Positions 10,887 to 22,127 of a DNA stretch of 34,781 nucleotides are shown here, piece after piece. Source of the stretch: Azolla pinnata (taxonomy: Eukaryota; Streptophyta; Polypodiopsida; Salviniales; Salviniaceae); the NCBI GenBank assembly GCA_037176905.1, contig JBBBWG010033108.1, forward strand, positions 5,645 to 40,425, in the 5' to 3' direction. Position 1 is the first letter of the stretch; each line of letters starts with the position of its first letter. The notes beneath the pieces are model-generated. The model had not been told where the DNA came from, made no database searches, and saw only the letters and a list, made by a program, of their open reading frames with translations. Position numbers and translations under genes: made by a program.

Positions 10887-12983
10887 ATGGTGAGAGCCCC
10901 TTGCTGCGAGAAGTCCATGGGCCTCAAGAAGGGCCCCTGGACCCCTGACGAGGACGAGAAGCTTCTTTCTTACATCAAACGCCATGGCCATGGAAGCTGG
11001 AGGTCCCTCCCCAAGCAAGCTGGTAGCGTTCACGCGCGGTTTTGTTTATATATGTAGCACCGGCCCTCTTCTTTGTCAGTATGAAAACCTGATTGTGGAG
11101 ACGACGCGTAGCTCCTTTCCCTCTCAATTGATTTCATCGGATCATGGATTCTGCATTTGCAAGTGTTTCGATCCGATGACCGATCTTTGTTCAGACTGTG
11201 TGCCTTTATACGATCCGTTGATTTGCTTGCAATCTATTCCAGGGCTTCTCCGATGCGGGAAGAGCTGCCGCCTGCGGTGGACAAATTATCTGAGGCCTGA
11301 CATCAAGCGCGGAAATTTTAGCAGCGAAGAGGAACAGACGATCATATATCTGCATTCGGTATTGGGCAACAGGTGAAGATTCAGAATCCGCATCGTATTA
11401 CACACCTACAAGCTGTGCGTACATGTGATTGCCTATGCATAGCACACATCAGATACTGTATCTACACACGTGGTTTGCTCTTGATGATCTGCAGGCAGAT
11501 AAAACCGTCATGGAAATCAATGTTCACTGCAAGCCATTGTTAGGTGCACCTGCATTGCTGCGTAGAATCAAGCTTGTGAATCCATCCTTTTGATTTCCAG
11601 GGCATGTCATTCAGTAAGCACTGAGGGGCAATTCCATTGATGATGATGATGATGTGGCATCTGTAAATCCACCGTGTATGTGCACATTGATTCTTTGCCA
11701 TTTGATGTATACTTAGGATACATGCATATATATGTGGTACATTGATTCTCCGCCATTGAACACTAACTGCACCTTTGACATGCTATGGATTGCATACGAA
11801 ATGTGGTGCATTTTGTGCATTGATCATGTTCCTCTGTAAAAATGCGGGCTATGTATGTGCACAACAATCTGTAGAATGCATGCACTATTGCATACATTGT
11901 CTTTGTAATTGGATCTTCATATGGGTTATCATACATATGTACACAATATATTATTAAATCTTAAAACATGCAGAGCTCCCATATCCGCTGCACTCATATG
12001 ATTTGTGCAAACAAGGTGGTGGGCAGCAACAGGTAGGTAATCTTCTTTGGCATGCATTCATTGTGTATATATGTGATTGATGAGACACGATCTGTATACT
12101 TATATCATGGCATGAACTGTAATCATGGGCCGCCAGATTCCATGAAATGTTAGATTGAACAGGGTCGACAAATTTCAGAGAATGAATGGATTATGGGCAT
12201 GAGCTCAGGGTTTAGGGTTTAGGGTTTAGGGTTTGTGCTGCTGCTGCTGCTGATGATGATGATGATGTTCTCTTTTCGATCTGCAGGTGGTCATCCATTG
12301 CAAGCCACTTGCCAGGCAGAACAGATAATGAGATCAAGAACTATTGGAATACCCACGTGAAGAAGCGGATGCTGCGCATGGGATTGGATCCGATGAATCA
12401 CAAGCCTTTGGAGCCAGATCAGGGCCATGGCCATATGCTACCATCTCATGATGCTGCGCAGTATGGTGTGTATCATCAGCACCAGGAAGAAGGTAGTACA
12501 GTGATCAGATACAGTAGGAATGGTGGGGAAGCAGCTCTTGAGAGAGCTATGACCTTCCCTAGTTCTTACTTGGAGCAGCTCAAGTCATGTGGGCTAGACA
12601 TTAGTGGGTTTCTGATGCATTATCGCAAGCAATCGATGAGACTGCAACAACAGCAACAACAACAACAGCTATCCATGCCTTTCATCAGCTCCAAGCATAC
12701 CTCTCCCTTCCTAATGACTGCTTGTGATCCACCACCATATCCAGCATCCTCTAGCTTGCAGTCATCGTCATCTTGTCGGGGGTGGGAATCGAACCAACTA
12801 CATCAAAGTGGAGGATTGATTGCGAGCATGCCCAACAAGGAAGAAAATGCCCATCTTGCAGCTGGAGGCAGAAACTGTAGAGATTTGGGTTCTGATTACC
12901 TCATGCCATTGGTAATGCCTCAACTTGCAGGGTGCTTAGATGTTGAAGCGGAGATGGAAGGGGATTGGGGGCTCCTCTTCTGA
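10887..12983 (+). CDS. R2R3-MYB transcription factor
   Basis: Exons 10887-11022, 11243-11372 and 12287-12983 join to 320 residues. The two introns occupy the standard R2R3-MYB positions (after KQAG and after GNR). R2 spans about residues 13-65 with W18, W38 and W58. R3 spans about 66-116 with F71, W90 and W109, and ends [15 protein letters not shown]. The N-terminus [19 protein letters not shown] carries one extra residue (S) compared with the usual [13 protein letters not shown]3 lacks the [DE]Lx2[RK] bHLH-interaction signature (it has EEQTIIYLH), so it probably acts without a bHLH partner. GHGSWRSLP and EEQTII recall the MIXTA-like/MYB30-like clades, but the C-terminus shows no subgroup motif I recognise. 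A glutamine run lies in the C-terminal region near 12645-12669, and the tail is acidic ([10 protein letters not shown]), as in activation domains. The start was chosen at the family-typical ATG downstream of the TATA box. Confidence 0.95.
12207..12267 (+). repeat. Telomere-like (AGGGTTT)4 plus GCT/GAT triplets by the MYB exon 3 acceptor
   Basis: Four perfect AGGGTTT 7-mers (12207-12234) run into (GCT)n and (GAT)n triplets up to about 12267, ending 20 bp before the exon 3 acceptor CTGCAG at 12286. The branch point and polypyrimidine region of this intron therefore consist largely of simple repeat. Confidence 0.9.
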
Positions 12984-13694
12984 CGAGCAGAATTAGGGTC
13001 ATGGGCTACATTCTGAACCAGGTTATGGTAAATCGATAAAAAGCATATTCTTAAAGATTTCAATAAACAAACATTCTAATCAATCATCTTGATTAAACAG
13101 TTTCCCTGAACTTTTCAATCAAGCTTCCATGGAAGCTCAGCCAGAAAACACAAGTCACCAGTGTTATATGTAATTCCAACACCTTGTTAGCTTCCGTCTC
13201 TCTGGAAATTACACCATTGAATCATTCGAAAGATTACCCACTTGATTGCAGAGAGATAAACCCAACAATTTCCATCTTGAAGTTTAAAAGAATCATTTAG
13301 ACTTTGATATGATCCAGGATTCATGCAAGCATTCTATCAAAACATTCCAACTTGATGATATCAAATGGGGTTTTCTTTAAAGTAGGGTCTACATTACACA
13401 GGAGCGAGAAATTGGTGAGGGCCATAGTCAAGGTACAATTAGGTTAAGCTATTTTCTTTGTTATACTAGCCATGGCATGACTGGTGCAGAAATAAGAAGC
13501 AATGGCTTCAATCCTGACAGAAAATCAATCATTCATCATAAGCCAAAAAATCAATCAGATCGATTTCCATGAACGGAGGATTCAAAAGAGCCTCTCAACA
13601 GCAGGTTAAAACCCGATCTCAAGGACATGAACCAAGCTTGTGGGTGATCCAAACGGAAGCAAAATATCGGGCTCGCTAAATCTGGAGTCACTAA
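12984..13694. other. Convergent 3' flanks of MYB and ubinuclein
   Basis: About 710 bp of AT-rich sequence between two stop codons. It presumably holds both 3' UTRs. No repeat or further gene was recognised. Confidence 0.6.
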
Positions 13695-16453
13695 TTAGAG
13701 ATGCCCCATACTGACATTATAGGAGTGTTGTACCATAGCAGGTATAGGAACTGCGGCGGCGCCTGAAGACTCTCCATGCATCAAGAATCTTTTCGATATA
13801 TTAACTGATATGGGTTCCTTTACAGCTGCATTGACTACATCTGACGATGCCGCAACTCTTTTTTTATCTTTTGAAGCAATGGGCTCCCTTTCACTGCACA
13901 TGGTAACTGTTTTAGCAGTAGCTCTTTCATTGGCAACACTGATGCTGCTTTTATCTGACCTAGCAACGCCACTCTTGTCGGCCATAACAAACACAGTATT
14001 ATCTGCCCTAGCAACCCCACCCTTCCCTGCCAAAACAACCCCATTTGTATTGCCTGTAGAAGCTTCCCTTTTCATTTTTGTACCTGATCCACTTCTATCC
14101 ATCTCCCGATTCAGTGTATTCTTGGCTTGTGGCAGTCTTCCATCGATCAATTTTTGGCTCTTACTAACACTCCCTGGGTCACTAACATGCTTATTATCTT
14201 CATTGATTAGTCTCTGTTTGTGGTCGATAAATTTGGACCCTTGCTCAGTGGAGCCTCTGTTTGTTTTCCCCGACTGCGATCCATCAAGCACAAGTGCATT
14301 ATTTGACTGCAGAAGAAACTCTCCATGTGTATCTGAGCTTTCTAACTTTGGCTTCAAAGCAGGACGCCGCCGCATTCCTTCTCCATTCTACAATATCATA
14401 GGCAAGAAATAATGAATTTTTGTGTCCCTCAAAATGTATTGATCACCTCAACATTTAGACCAAATAACACCCTAAAATGAATGATTCTGCCTAGGTCCCC
14501 TCTTCCTCTATAGAATTGCGTCATAAGCCTTCTTACCCATTTATCTATTATATATAAATGGAGACTTCATATTCTAGCGATCATAGATAGATAAATCTAT
14601 GTTTACTGGTGGTAGGTATTTAGTTAAGAAATGTATGTTTACCGGTGGTATGCAGTTAAGAAACGGGGAAGTGGAAGCCCATTGCAAAATTAACTTACAT
14701 TAGAAGCTTTTTTCAGCCTCCTTTTCCTATTCCTAGCTCTGCGCAGAGCATGTTTAATGCCAATGTCATCCATCCATCCATCAGGCCAGAGCTCTACAAG
14801 CTACAAAAAGAAAAGCACAGTCATGATGTTCATCCCACAGAAGAAAATAGAACTTGACATTCCACATTAAACAGGATACCTCAGCATACAGCTTTCTCAA
14901 GTGTGGACCCTTGTTCTCATCCATTCCCTATAGCCAGTTGAGGAGCATTTTATGGAGGAACCAGAAAAGAAAGGGCAATAGATGAACATAGGTTCTCGAC
15001 TCACACAACCTCAATGTATTGTTCGTATAAGGCACATATTTTATCTTCTGTGGCATGGTCCCAATTATACCGCCCATCTCCATTTGCTTTTGAAGTCCCT
15101 GATACCTGAAAGTCTTCTGGCTTGCCAGCATCCTAAAGACAAAACAAACATATTGGTTTAATGCATACTGATCAACATGATCCATCCACAAGCATGCTAG
15201 AAGGAAACCATGAGTTACCTGGGCTTGAAGACTTCGAACCCTTGATCCAATCATTTCTATAACCTCCTTTTTTATGCCTTGCAAACGACCTTCTTTCTCT
15301 CGGATAGCTGATAGACCCATTTCAATCATTGCTTTCAAATTCCTCTGTATAGACATGGGCCGAAAAATCAAATTCTTACTTAACTAATAAATGATAGCAA
15401 ACATGTCCAAACAAACAGTCGTTTTTAGATCACTAAGTAATTTTCCAGGAAAGGCACACCTTCAGGGTTTTTACTCGCACCATATGGCCCAAAATACCCA
15501 TGAGGCGTTCGATCAGCTCATCTGCAATTCTACCTTGCTTTGCCTTTTTGCAGTACCAATATACCAATCACCATCAATGTCAAGAACAACAGTACACCTC
15601 AATTGCTTAAAACTTTCATGATAAGGCTATCCATACCGCTAATCTAGCAACTTTGGTAAGCTTTTGCTTTATATCCAGAGGTAAGCGGTTCCTTTTCCCT
15701 TGCTCAGGATCCCGGGCAACTAGCGCCGGGGGACACACTGACCAGTTTCATTTCCAAACAAAATAAACATATGAGGAAGGAAAAATAAAGACAGTCAAAT
15801 ATAGATTTACTCACATTCGGCTACTCCCTTTTCCAACTCCAAAAATGCTTTCTCTAAACTCGTCCCTTTAGCATGGGATGGGCTAATTTCTCTTCCCACC
15901 GTTGATGGTGACTTCTGTTCCAAAGCAAAGGTAGAAGTTTAGAACATTGACTCCAAAATTTTGATATTGAAAGAAAGCACATCAAAGAACCATCTCTGTA
16001 ACAACCATGGTCTCTTTGAAACTGTCCTCTTTAGTAACTTTCTGCACAGCTGTTGGTTTACACACTTTCATCGACATGTTTTTGTGCTCCATTGGCAAAG
16101 AGTCATTCTCCAACGGTTCATTGATATCCAACAACTTAACTCCTCTCATATTGATACCACTGTCACATAATTGATCAACCGTTGACTTAACTTTCAAGAC
16201 TCCCAATAGCTCTTTTCCATCTGAGGTTTTCATGGCTGAATCTGATGGCTTGTGACAAATGTTCCCATCATTAGCATCAGAGGGGCGTGACATAGCAGAA
16301 GGTGGGCAAATCTTATTTTTTGTTCTCGCTACGCCATTCAATTTTTTCTTGTTATCCTGATTAGACGCTTCATCTAACTTTTTGACATCTTTTTTCCTCT
16401 TCTTGTGTACAGCCACAGAGCATGATTCAGGTCTGCAATAATGCTCCCTCTCA

Positions 16454-16484
<31 letters not shown>

Positions 16485-18903
16485 CTCTTTCAGAAAATGT
16501 TCTTGAGGAGAGACATTTAGAGTTAAATACAGTACCTCTTACTGAGTTGTACAATTAGAAACAGGCACGAGACCGATAGAGATGTTGGCATTACAAAGGG
16601 TGTACAGATAAATTACAAAAATTAAGAATATGGCAAAGCATAGATTTCTATTATCTAGCTTGAAATATTGGATGCAATCTACAGAAGTACTATAAGAGCA
16701 AAATATTATCCAGTGATTGGACGCAGGGATGCTTGACGTAAGAAAATGAGGACGTTTTACACCAAGCATGAACATTCCTGCTTAGAAAGGAGACATCCCT
16801 CAACAAATATGTCCATTGTCAAAACTGGCCTCTCTATGGATGCTAAGAACTTCTAATTCTAATTTTAATTCTCACTTACATGCATGATGAATTGGGTACA
16901 AATAAATCAAACCCAAGGTTAATCTTGTGAAACCTCAAAATACAGATAAGACATGCATTGAATACAATATTGAGGCGATGTACTTGCTTCACATAACACT
17001 GATAAAACAAGAGAAGCTTATTTATCATGATCACGAATTGATATCTTCTACATGCATTCACAGCCAGGAGAATCAAAAGGACAAAAAACAAGAACATAAC
17101 ATCACTTAACCAATAAACTTATTCCAAGGTGTTAATTTACGCGAAAACTCATTAATTTTGATCAAAATTTCACAAGCTTCATATTTAAAGACTTCTCTTA
17201 TACACTTCTTTGTTCTTACACATGCATGTAGAGCATAGGTTACAGAATAAACGATGATCGTACTTACTCTTCTTGCAGTGACCCCCTATTTATAAAGAAA
17301 CCATCATGCTTTAGCTTTGCATTCTCAACTGAAAAGTAATCATTCTGCCAAGAGACATATAATTAGATATGTATTTGAAGATTATACAAATATTCTATAC
17401 GAAACAAACAGAATACCAAAGGATTTACCAGTTCTGAATCATCTATGAAAGAATCTCTGGTATCATACTTGTCATCATCTAGAAAATCACTTGATCCATC
17501 ATCACTATTACCTCCCTGAATCAGCCAGAATTCTGAAAAATCAATAACTACAAGCAATCAGAAACTCATTTAGGCATCTTAGTTCACATTGTGACAGACC
17601 TGATATAGACGTTCAATTCTTTCAATCATTGAATTGAATCGATTCGGGGGAGGAGGGAGAACATCCTTCTCTTTACCACCCTGAAAAAACATGTACAGAA
17701 GAAGTGTTGCTTTCAATCTCATAAAAATATGGTTCCAAAACTCGTTAACCCGTAACCTTAAAAAGATAGAGAAACAGAGTATTTCCAGTGAGGAAACATC
17801 TCTTCACTGAACTATAAAATGCACCAAATGCATACTCAACTTATCAGAAACAATTTCTTTCATGTAAAAAACTCCTTCTCTGACCACAGAGGAGTTCCCT
17901 CAGTATTCTATAAAACCTCAAAACCCACTGTTGTCTGGAAAAACGTGAAAAAAAAAACTCTCCACAACCACAGAAATTTCTATCCCAGATCATAAAACTC
18001 TCAATTAGACAAAAAATACTTTAACGAGGACACACATTCGTTGAATACAGAAAAAACTTGAGAAAAATACGAAGATTCTTCAAGAACAGTAAAGACAATT
18101 TCTAAGAAAAGATAACTTGCTCATCCTAAGAGAGCAGAAATGTTGTGCCACTCGAGTAGAAAACAGAAAAACAAGTTCGTGGACACTGTTATACAGTGGA
18201 GACCTAACAAAGTCAAATGGGTTTTCTGCTGCAGGAAAGCGATCTCGTCTTTGATCCGAGTCAAAGTTTAAAAACCGAAAATGGAACTCGCAGAGCAGAG
18301 CAGAACAGCACAATGTACACACTATACCATACCAAAACAAGCCCAAGAAAAGGTTCTCTCATTCACGATGGGAAACCCTAAACCGAAAATTCTCAAGGAC
18401 AATGGTAGACGCAATGTGTTCCTAACATGGCGCAAGACCCTGGGAACAGAAACCACAGTAATGCGGTAAAACCCTACTAACAAAAAGCTGCAGCAATGTG
18501 GCCAAAGCCCTGGAAAAACAAATGCTTATTGCAACCAAACAGAAATCCCAAACCCGGCAATCAGAAAGCTCTTCTAACAAGACAAAAGCAAAGAAAAAGA
18601 CGCAGAAACCTTCGCCAAGAGGTCCGGTCTCTTGGGCGGATTATCGGCCTCGGAAGGCGCGAAGCGAGCCTCGAGAGCAGGGTGAGCTCCGAGCGGCGGA
18701 AGGAGCGAAGAAGCGGAGGAGCCGTGACGAAGGCGACTGCTCTCCTTCTGGAGCTTCCTCCAGGAAACGAACGTGGTCTCTCCGTCCTTGAGCTCAACAT
18801 GGAAGCGCTCTGCCCTAGGGAAAGAAGAGGAAGAGGATGAGGGCGATGGCAAGGAAGAAGAGGAAGCAGGAGCAGCAGCAGGAGCAGGAGCAGCAGCAGC
18901 CAT
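13695..18903 (-). CDS. UBN: Ubinuclein (HIRA-complex subunit, HUN domain)
   Basis: Thirteen exons on the minus strand: 18903-18610, 17680-17600, 17515-17429, 17344-17268, 16432-15991, 15914-15815, 15737-15637, 15543-15460, 15344-15219, 15132-15010, 14927-14880, 14800-14699, 14387-13695. They sum to 2,358 nt (785 residues) with every phase closing. Ubinuclein binds HIRA and the H3.3-H4 dimer for replication-independent deposition. Residues 1-98 hold an Ala/Pro/Ser-rich leader, then RFHVELKDGETTFVSWRKL. The HUN/HRD domain (about 109-180) reads PPPNRFNSMIERIERLYQ, YDTRDSFIDDSEL and DYFSVENAKLKHDGFFINRG. The ubinuclein middle domain (about 376-555) has RLPLDIKQKLTKVARLA, ADELIERLMGILGHMV, YNWDHATEDKICALYEQYI, GPHLRKLYAEL and ELWPDGWMDDIGIKHALRRA. 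The tail is low complexity with degenerate AGKGGVAR/ADKSGVAR repeats. Length is close to Arabidopsis UBN1/2. The exon 5 donor (ATG|GTTCTT) is weak and is the least certain junction. Confidence 0.95.
16445..16493. repeat. CT/TC microsatellite in ubinuclein intron 4
   Basis: About 45 bp of CTCTCT with a few interruptions, starting about a dozen bases intron-ward of the exon 5 acceptor. On the gene's strand it is purine (GA) rich, so it is not a polypyrimidine tract for that acceptor. Confidence 0.85.
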
Positions 18904-19079
18904 GGCAGCTCGCTGCGTTCCAGGAATCGAAGCAGAAGAAATCAAATGTCTCTGTGGGCTCTCATCCCCCTCTGCTCTGTGTTTTCTTCTGTCATCAGAT
19001 TCTCATCTGCAGAGAAACAAATCGCAGTGTTTTTTTATGACATTTTGACAAAGAAGAAGAACTCTTTGCAACAAAACTT

Positions 19080-19415
19080 GATTGACCTGAATTCTAGGGT
19101 TTTTCTGATGCTTCCCATTGATCTGATTCTGGTTTTTTTTTTTATGCTTCCCATTGATCTGATTCTAGGGTTTTTCAATGGTTCCCATTGACCTAATTCT
19201 AGGGTTTTCTGATGCTTCCCATTGACTTGATTCTGGGGTTTTTCATGCTTCCCATTGACCTAATTCTGGGGTTTTTTTATGCTGCCGACTTACCTAATTC
19301 TTCAAGGGGTTTTCTATTGCTTCCCATCTGCCTGATTCAAGGGTTTTCTGATGCTTCCCATTGGCCTGATTCTAGGGTTGTTTTATGCTTCCCATTGACT
19401 TGCTTCCATGGTTTT
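19080..19415. repeat. ~34-bp minisatellite, about 10 copies, between UBN and RPB10
   Basis: The unit TTCTAGGGTTTTTCTGATGC followed by TTCCCATTGACCTGA is repeated about ten times with length 33-38 bp. Each copy holds an AGGGTTTT telobox-like core, best preserved in the inner copies. An open plus-strand frame encodes reiterated MLPIDLILGFF; I regard this as a by-product of the repeat. The array starts about 175 bp upstream of the UBN start codon in the divergent UBN/RPB10 spacer. Confidence 0.85.
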
Positions 19416-20500
19416 TCGACATGGTAAAACAAAAATTGTAACTTCATGGTGGCATGTTATTCAGCATCTAGTGGTCTCTTGGCAAAAAAAGTTTGAAGTT
19501 TTTCAATTGGAAACCACCCGAATGCAGAAAGGATTGCAACTCTTTGCCAACAAAGGTGATAACATCGTCAAGTTTATTGCAATGGGATGGAAAAGACAAT
19601 TTGAAGCCAATGTTCTAATAGAATGGCAAAACTAGGTTTGGTAACTATAGAGGATGATATTTTAGAGTCACAAAGGGAGATGGTGGCTTTTCGAACTCCG
19701 AGAAGTAGATTTCATATATCTCTTGGATATGGTTAGATTTGGCAGTGAGTATTATAATTGCTTATGATATCATCACCGATTCCACAATTGGCGGTGGAGG
19801 AACCGTGAAAAGATTGGCTTTTTGATAACAAGAAATCATAATTTGCAACGACCACTAATGATGTTTACCATAAGGTGGTTGACAATAGAGTTCGGGTACA
19901 AAGCAAGGTTTTGGATGTACGACACACTACACATGATCGAAGTCTCATCTTCCTTTCCACACAAAGGTGTTTCTTTGGAGTGCTATGGTGGGTAGGCTGC
20001 TTTTTGGCTATTGTTTTTAAAGCAAAGATGCATTTCTAGTGGTAGATTGCGTCTTCTGTACGACGATCAACCGAAGATTCTCGACACAATGTTTATATCT
20101 TGCCATGATACTAAAGGTATACAGACAGTTATATCACAGCTGTGGGAGTGATTCATTGCAAATGTTCTGTGACCTTTTCAACGGGTTTTCATTGAAGGCG
20201 GCATAGTTTTTTTTACCAGCCTTGGCGTATAAATTTTTGTTTGATTATCGAAGTAGTTTGGGCATGCGGTAGGTATATTTTGGAGCTCGCGGAAACGGTT
20301 TTTCTTATTTTTTCTTATTTTGATGGGCTTCCCGGAGCATCTCGACATATACGTAAAGATAAGAGGAAATCTGATTTGACAGTTTTCACAGTTTTCACAG
20401 TTGTGCTGTGTGAGAAACTTTGTCCCCGGAAGAGTTAGATTTATTTATATCTGCAGTCTGAAGCAGTTTCTGAGTGTTTTTTTTGAACTGTCACGTTGTT
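19416..20500. other. Unclassified spacer upstream of RPB10
   Basis: A 75-codon frame (19408-19635, + strand, KIVTSWWHVIQHLVVSWQ and later MGWKRQFEANVLIEWQN) looks protein-like, with several tryptophans, but stops at 19635. Sequence to about 20340 contains no longer frame and no domain I recognise. It may be a decayed insertion or gene fragment. I cannot assign it. Confidence 0.35.
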
Positions 20501-20523
20501 TTAATATGAACGTACATTTGCGA

Positions 20524-20640
20524 AAAGAAGAAGAAGAAGAAGAAGAAAGAAGAAAGAAGAAAGAAGAAGAAGAAGAAGAAGAAAAGAAGAAGAAGAAGAA
20601 GAGCAGAAGCAGCGGAAGACGAAGAAGAGGACGAGGTCGA
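20524..20640. repeat. GAA-rich purine tract in the RPB10 leader/promoter
   Basis: About 90 bp of GAA/GAAAGAA triplets followed by purine-rich GAGCAGAAGCAGCGG ends some 40 bp before the RPB10 start codon. If transcribed it would make an almost pure-purine 5' leader. The long open frames across it on both strands are compositional. Confidence 0.85.
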
Positions 20641-20680
20641 GGACGAGTCGCAGCTGCAGAGCGAAGGACGGACGACGAAG

Positions 20681-22127
20681 ATGATCATCCCCGTGCGCTG
20701 CTTCACCTGTGGCAAGGTGGGCTTTTTTTCGTCCTCCGTCTCTTCTCTTTTTGTCTCAGCACAGAAGCGTGAATCACCGATCACAGTACAGGAGCGCTAG
20801 CTGGTTCTGTTTTCCCAGAGGACAACAAACGGACCGGGCTTCTGTACTCTGGTCGTTGCTGTTTCTGGCACCAGTTTGTCACAACTCCTTTCGCGTTTGC
20901 CACCAGAAGTTTCTGTTCTTCTAAATTAGGAGCATCGGATTCTCACGTTTGATTAGGGTTTTTAATTCCACAGCACTCTCGCTTAGTATTTCTCATTTTG
21001 AGTTACGTCTTTGGCGTCAGTTTCCGACCTCCATGTAGCCGGGTTTAGTAGCAGAATCTGAGGGTTGCAATATCCGATTTTTCCCATTCTGGGTTCATCC
21101 TAGAAGTTCCCATTTTCATGTATGAGAAACTGTACCATTTGTGTGGGCTTATCATGTCCTATAATGCCTTTGTGTTTATCCAAGATGCTATTCTTGGGCT
21201 GGATTGATGTTCTTGGCTTCAATGTTGGAAATTTCTCGATCTTTCAAATTTTAACACGAGAACGATATAATTTTTAGGCTCATAGAACCACAGATGGACG
21301 TTCTGGTCTAATGTTTTTTGGCATCTTGTTCACGTTTTTAGGGTTTGAGAGACAGATCAGGGATTTTTGGTTCTTAACATTAGAATGATCATGGCCGTCT
21401 AGCGTTTCTTGGCATGGTGTTCACTTTTTTAGGGTTTGAGGGACAGATGAGTGATTTTTCGTTCTTAACATTAGAATGTTCATGGACTTCCGTTAAATTC
21501 ATACTTTGTTTCATCAGGTTATGAGCCTCAGAAGTCATATTTTTCAGGGATTTCCAGATATTGTATTTTAGAGTTCTTTTTAGTAAGGGTTGTGTGAATC
21601 GAAGAGTTTTCATTAGACACATTTTTTCTGTTCATTTTGTAGGTGATTGGTAACAAATGGGATACTTATCTTGATCTTCTTCAAGCTGACTACTCTGAAG
21701 GGTAAGATTTCTGATGTATTCTCTCGAATTCTCCAATACATACATACATACATACATACATATGTGCGTGTATGTGTGTTCGAATATGTTTGAAGGTTGC
21801 ATTTCTTAATCACCTTCTTTGGTAATAAAATGGGGAATTTGGAATGAAAACAGAGATGCTCTAGATGCATTAGGACTGGTCCGATATTGCTGCCGAAGGA
21901 TGCTCATGACTCATGTCGATCTCATCGAAAAACTTCTCCAATACAACAGTAAGAAATCAGACTCTTTCCTTCCGTTTCTTTTCTTTTTCTCCCTTGAAGA
22001 AAACTGAAAGCTACTGAGTTTTTTCATGTAATTTAATCAAAGTTATTGCATCTGCTTCTGTTGCAAAGGATCTGACATTATTTTTTATGGTCTCACAGCT
22101 CTGGAGAGAAATGAATCGAACCAGTAA
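20681..22127 (+). CDS. RPB10: RNA polymerase I/II/III shared subunit RPB10 (RPABC5)
   Basis: Four small exons, 20681-20716, 21643-21701, 21854-21948 and 22099-22127, join to 72 residues, the normal family length (about 71). The subunit is shared by all three nuclear RNA polymerases and, in plants, by Pol IV and V, and it helps assemble the RPB3/RPB11 subcomplex. The sequence starts [19 protein letters not shown]. The zinc site is C7-x2-C10 plus the adjacent pair C44-C45 in [20 protein letters not shown]. The C-terminal TLERNESNQ is the variable tail. All three introns have clear GT/AG ends, including GTAAG donors at exons 2 and 3. The individual exons are too short to stand out as open frames, and only hand splicing reveals the gene. 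It is divergent from ubinuclein and convergent with the RMR gene. Confidence 0.97.
21737..21764. repeat. (CATA)n microsatellite in RPB10 intron 2
   Basis: About seven CATA tetranucleotides directly after the RPB10 exon 2 donor region. It is the same motif as the large array at 9.6-9.9 kb. Confidence 0.85.

Noticed and set aside
13810-14412. 200-codon plus-strand frame with hydrophobic runs
   Set aside because: It is the antisense of the ubinuclein last exon, which fits a 13-exon model that closes in phase.
18496-18945. Overlapping plus-strand frames over 90 codons
   Set aside because: They are antisense to ubinuclein exon 1, a low-complexity Ala/Pro/Ser region.
19080-19427. Reiterated MLPIDLILGFF peptide
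   Set aside because: The peptide is the translation of a 34-bp minisatellite whose copies change length and so lose frame.
20401-20784. Glu/Lys-rich plus frame and Ser/Phe-rich minus frame
   Set aside because: Both are generated by the GAA tract. RPB10 exon 1 in this region is in its own frame and is supported by three downstream exons.
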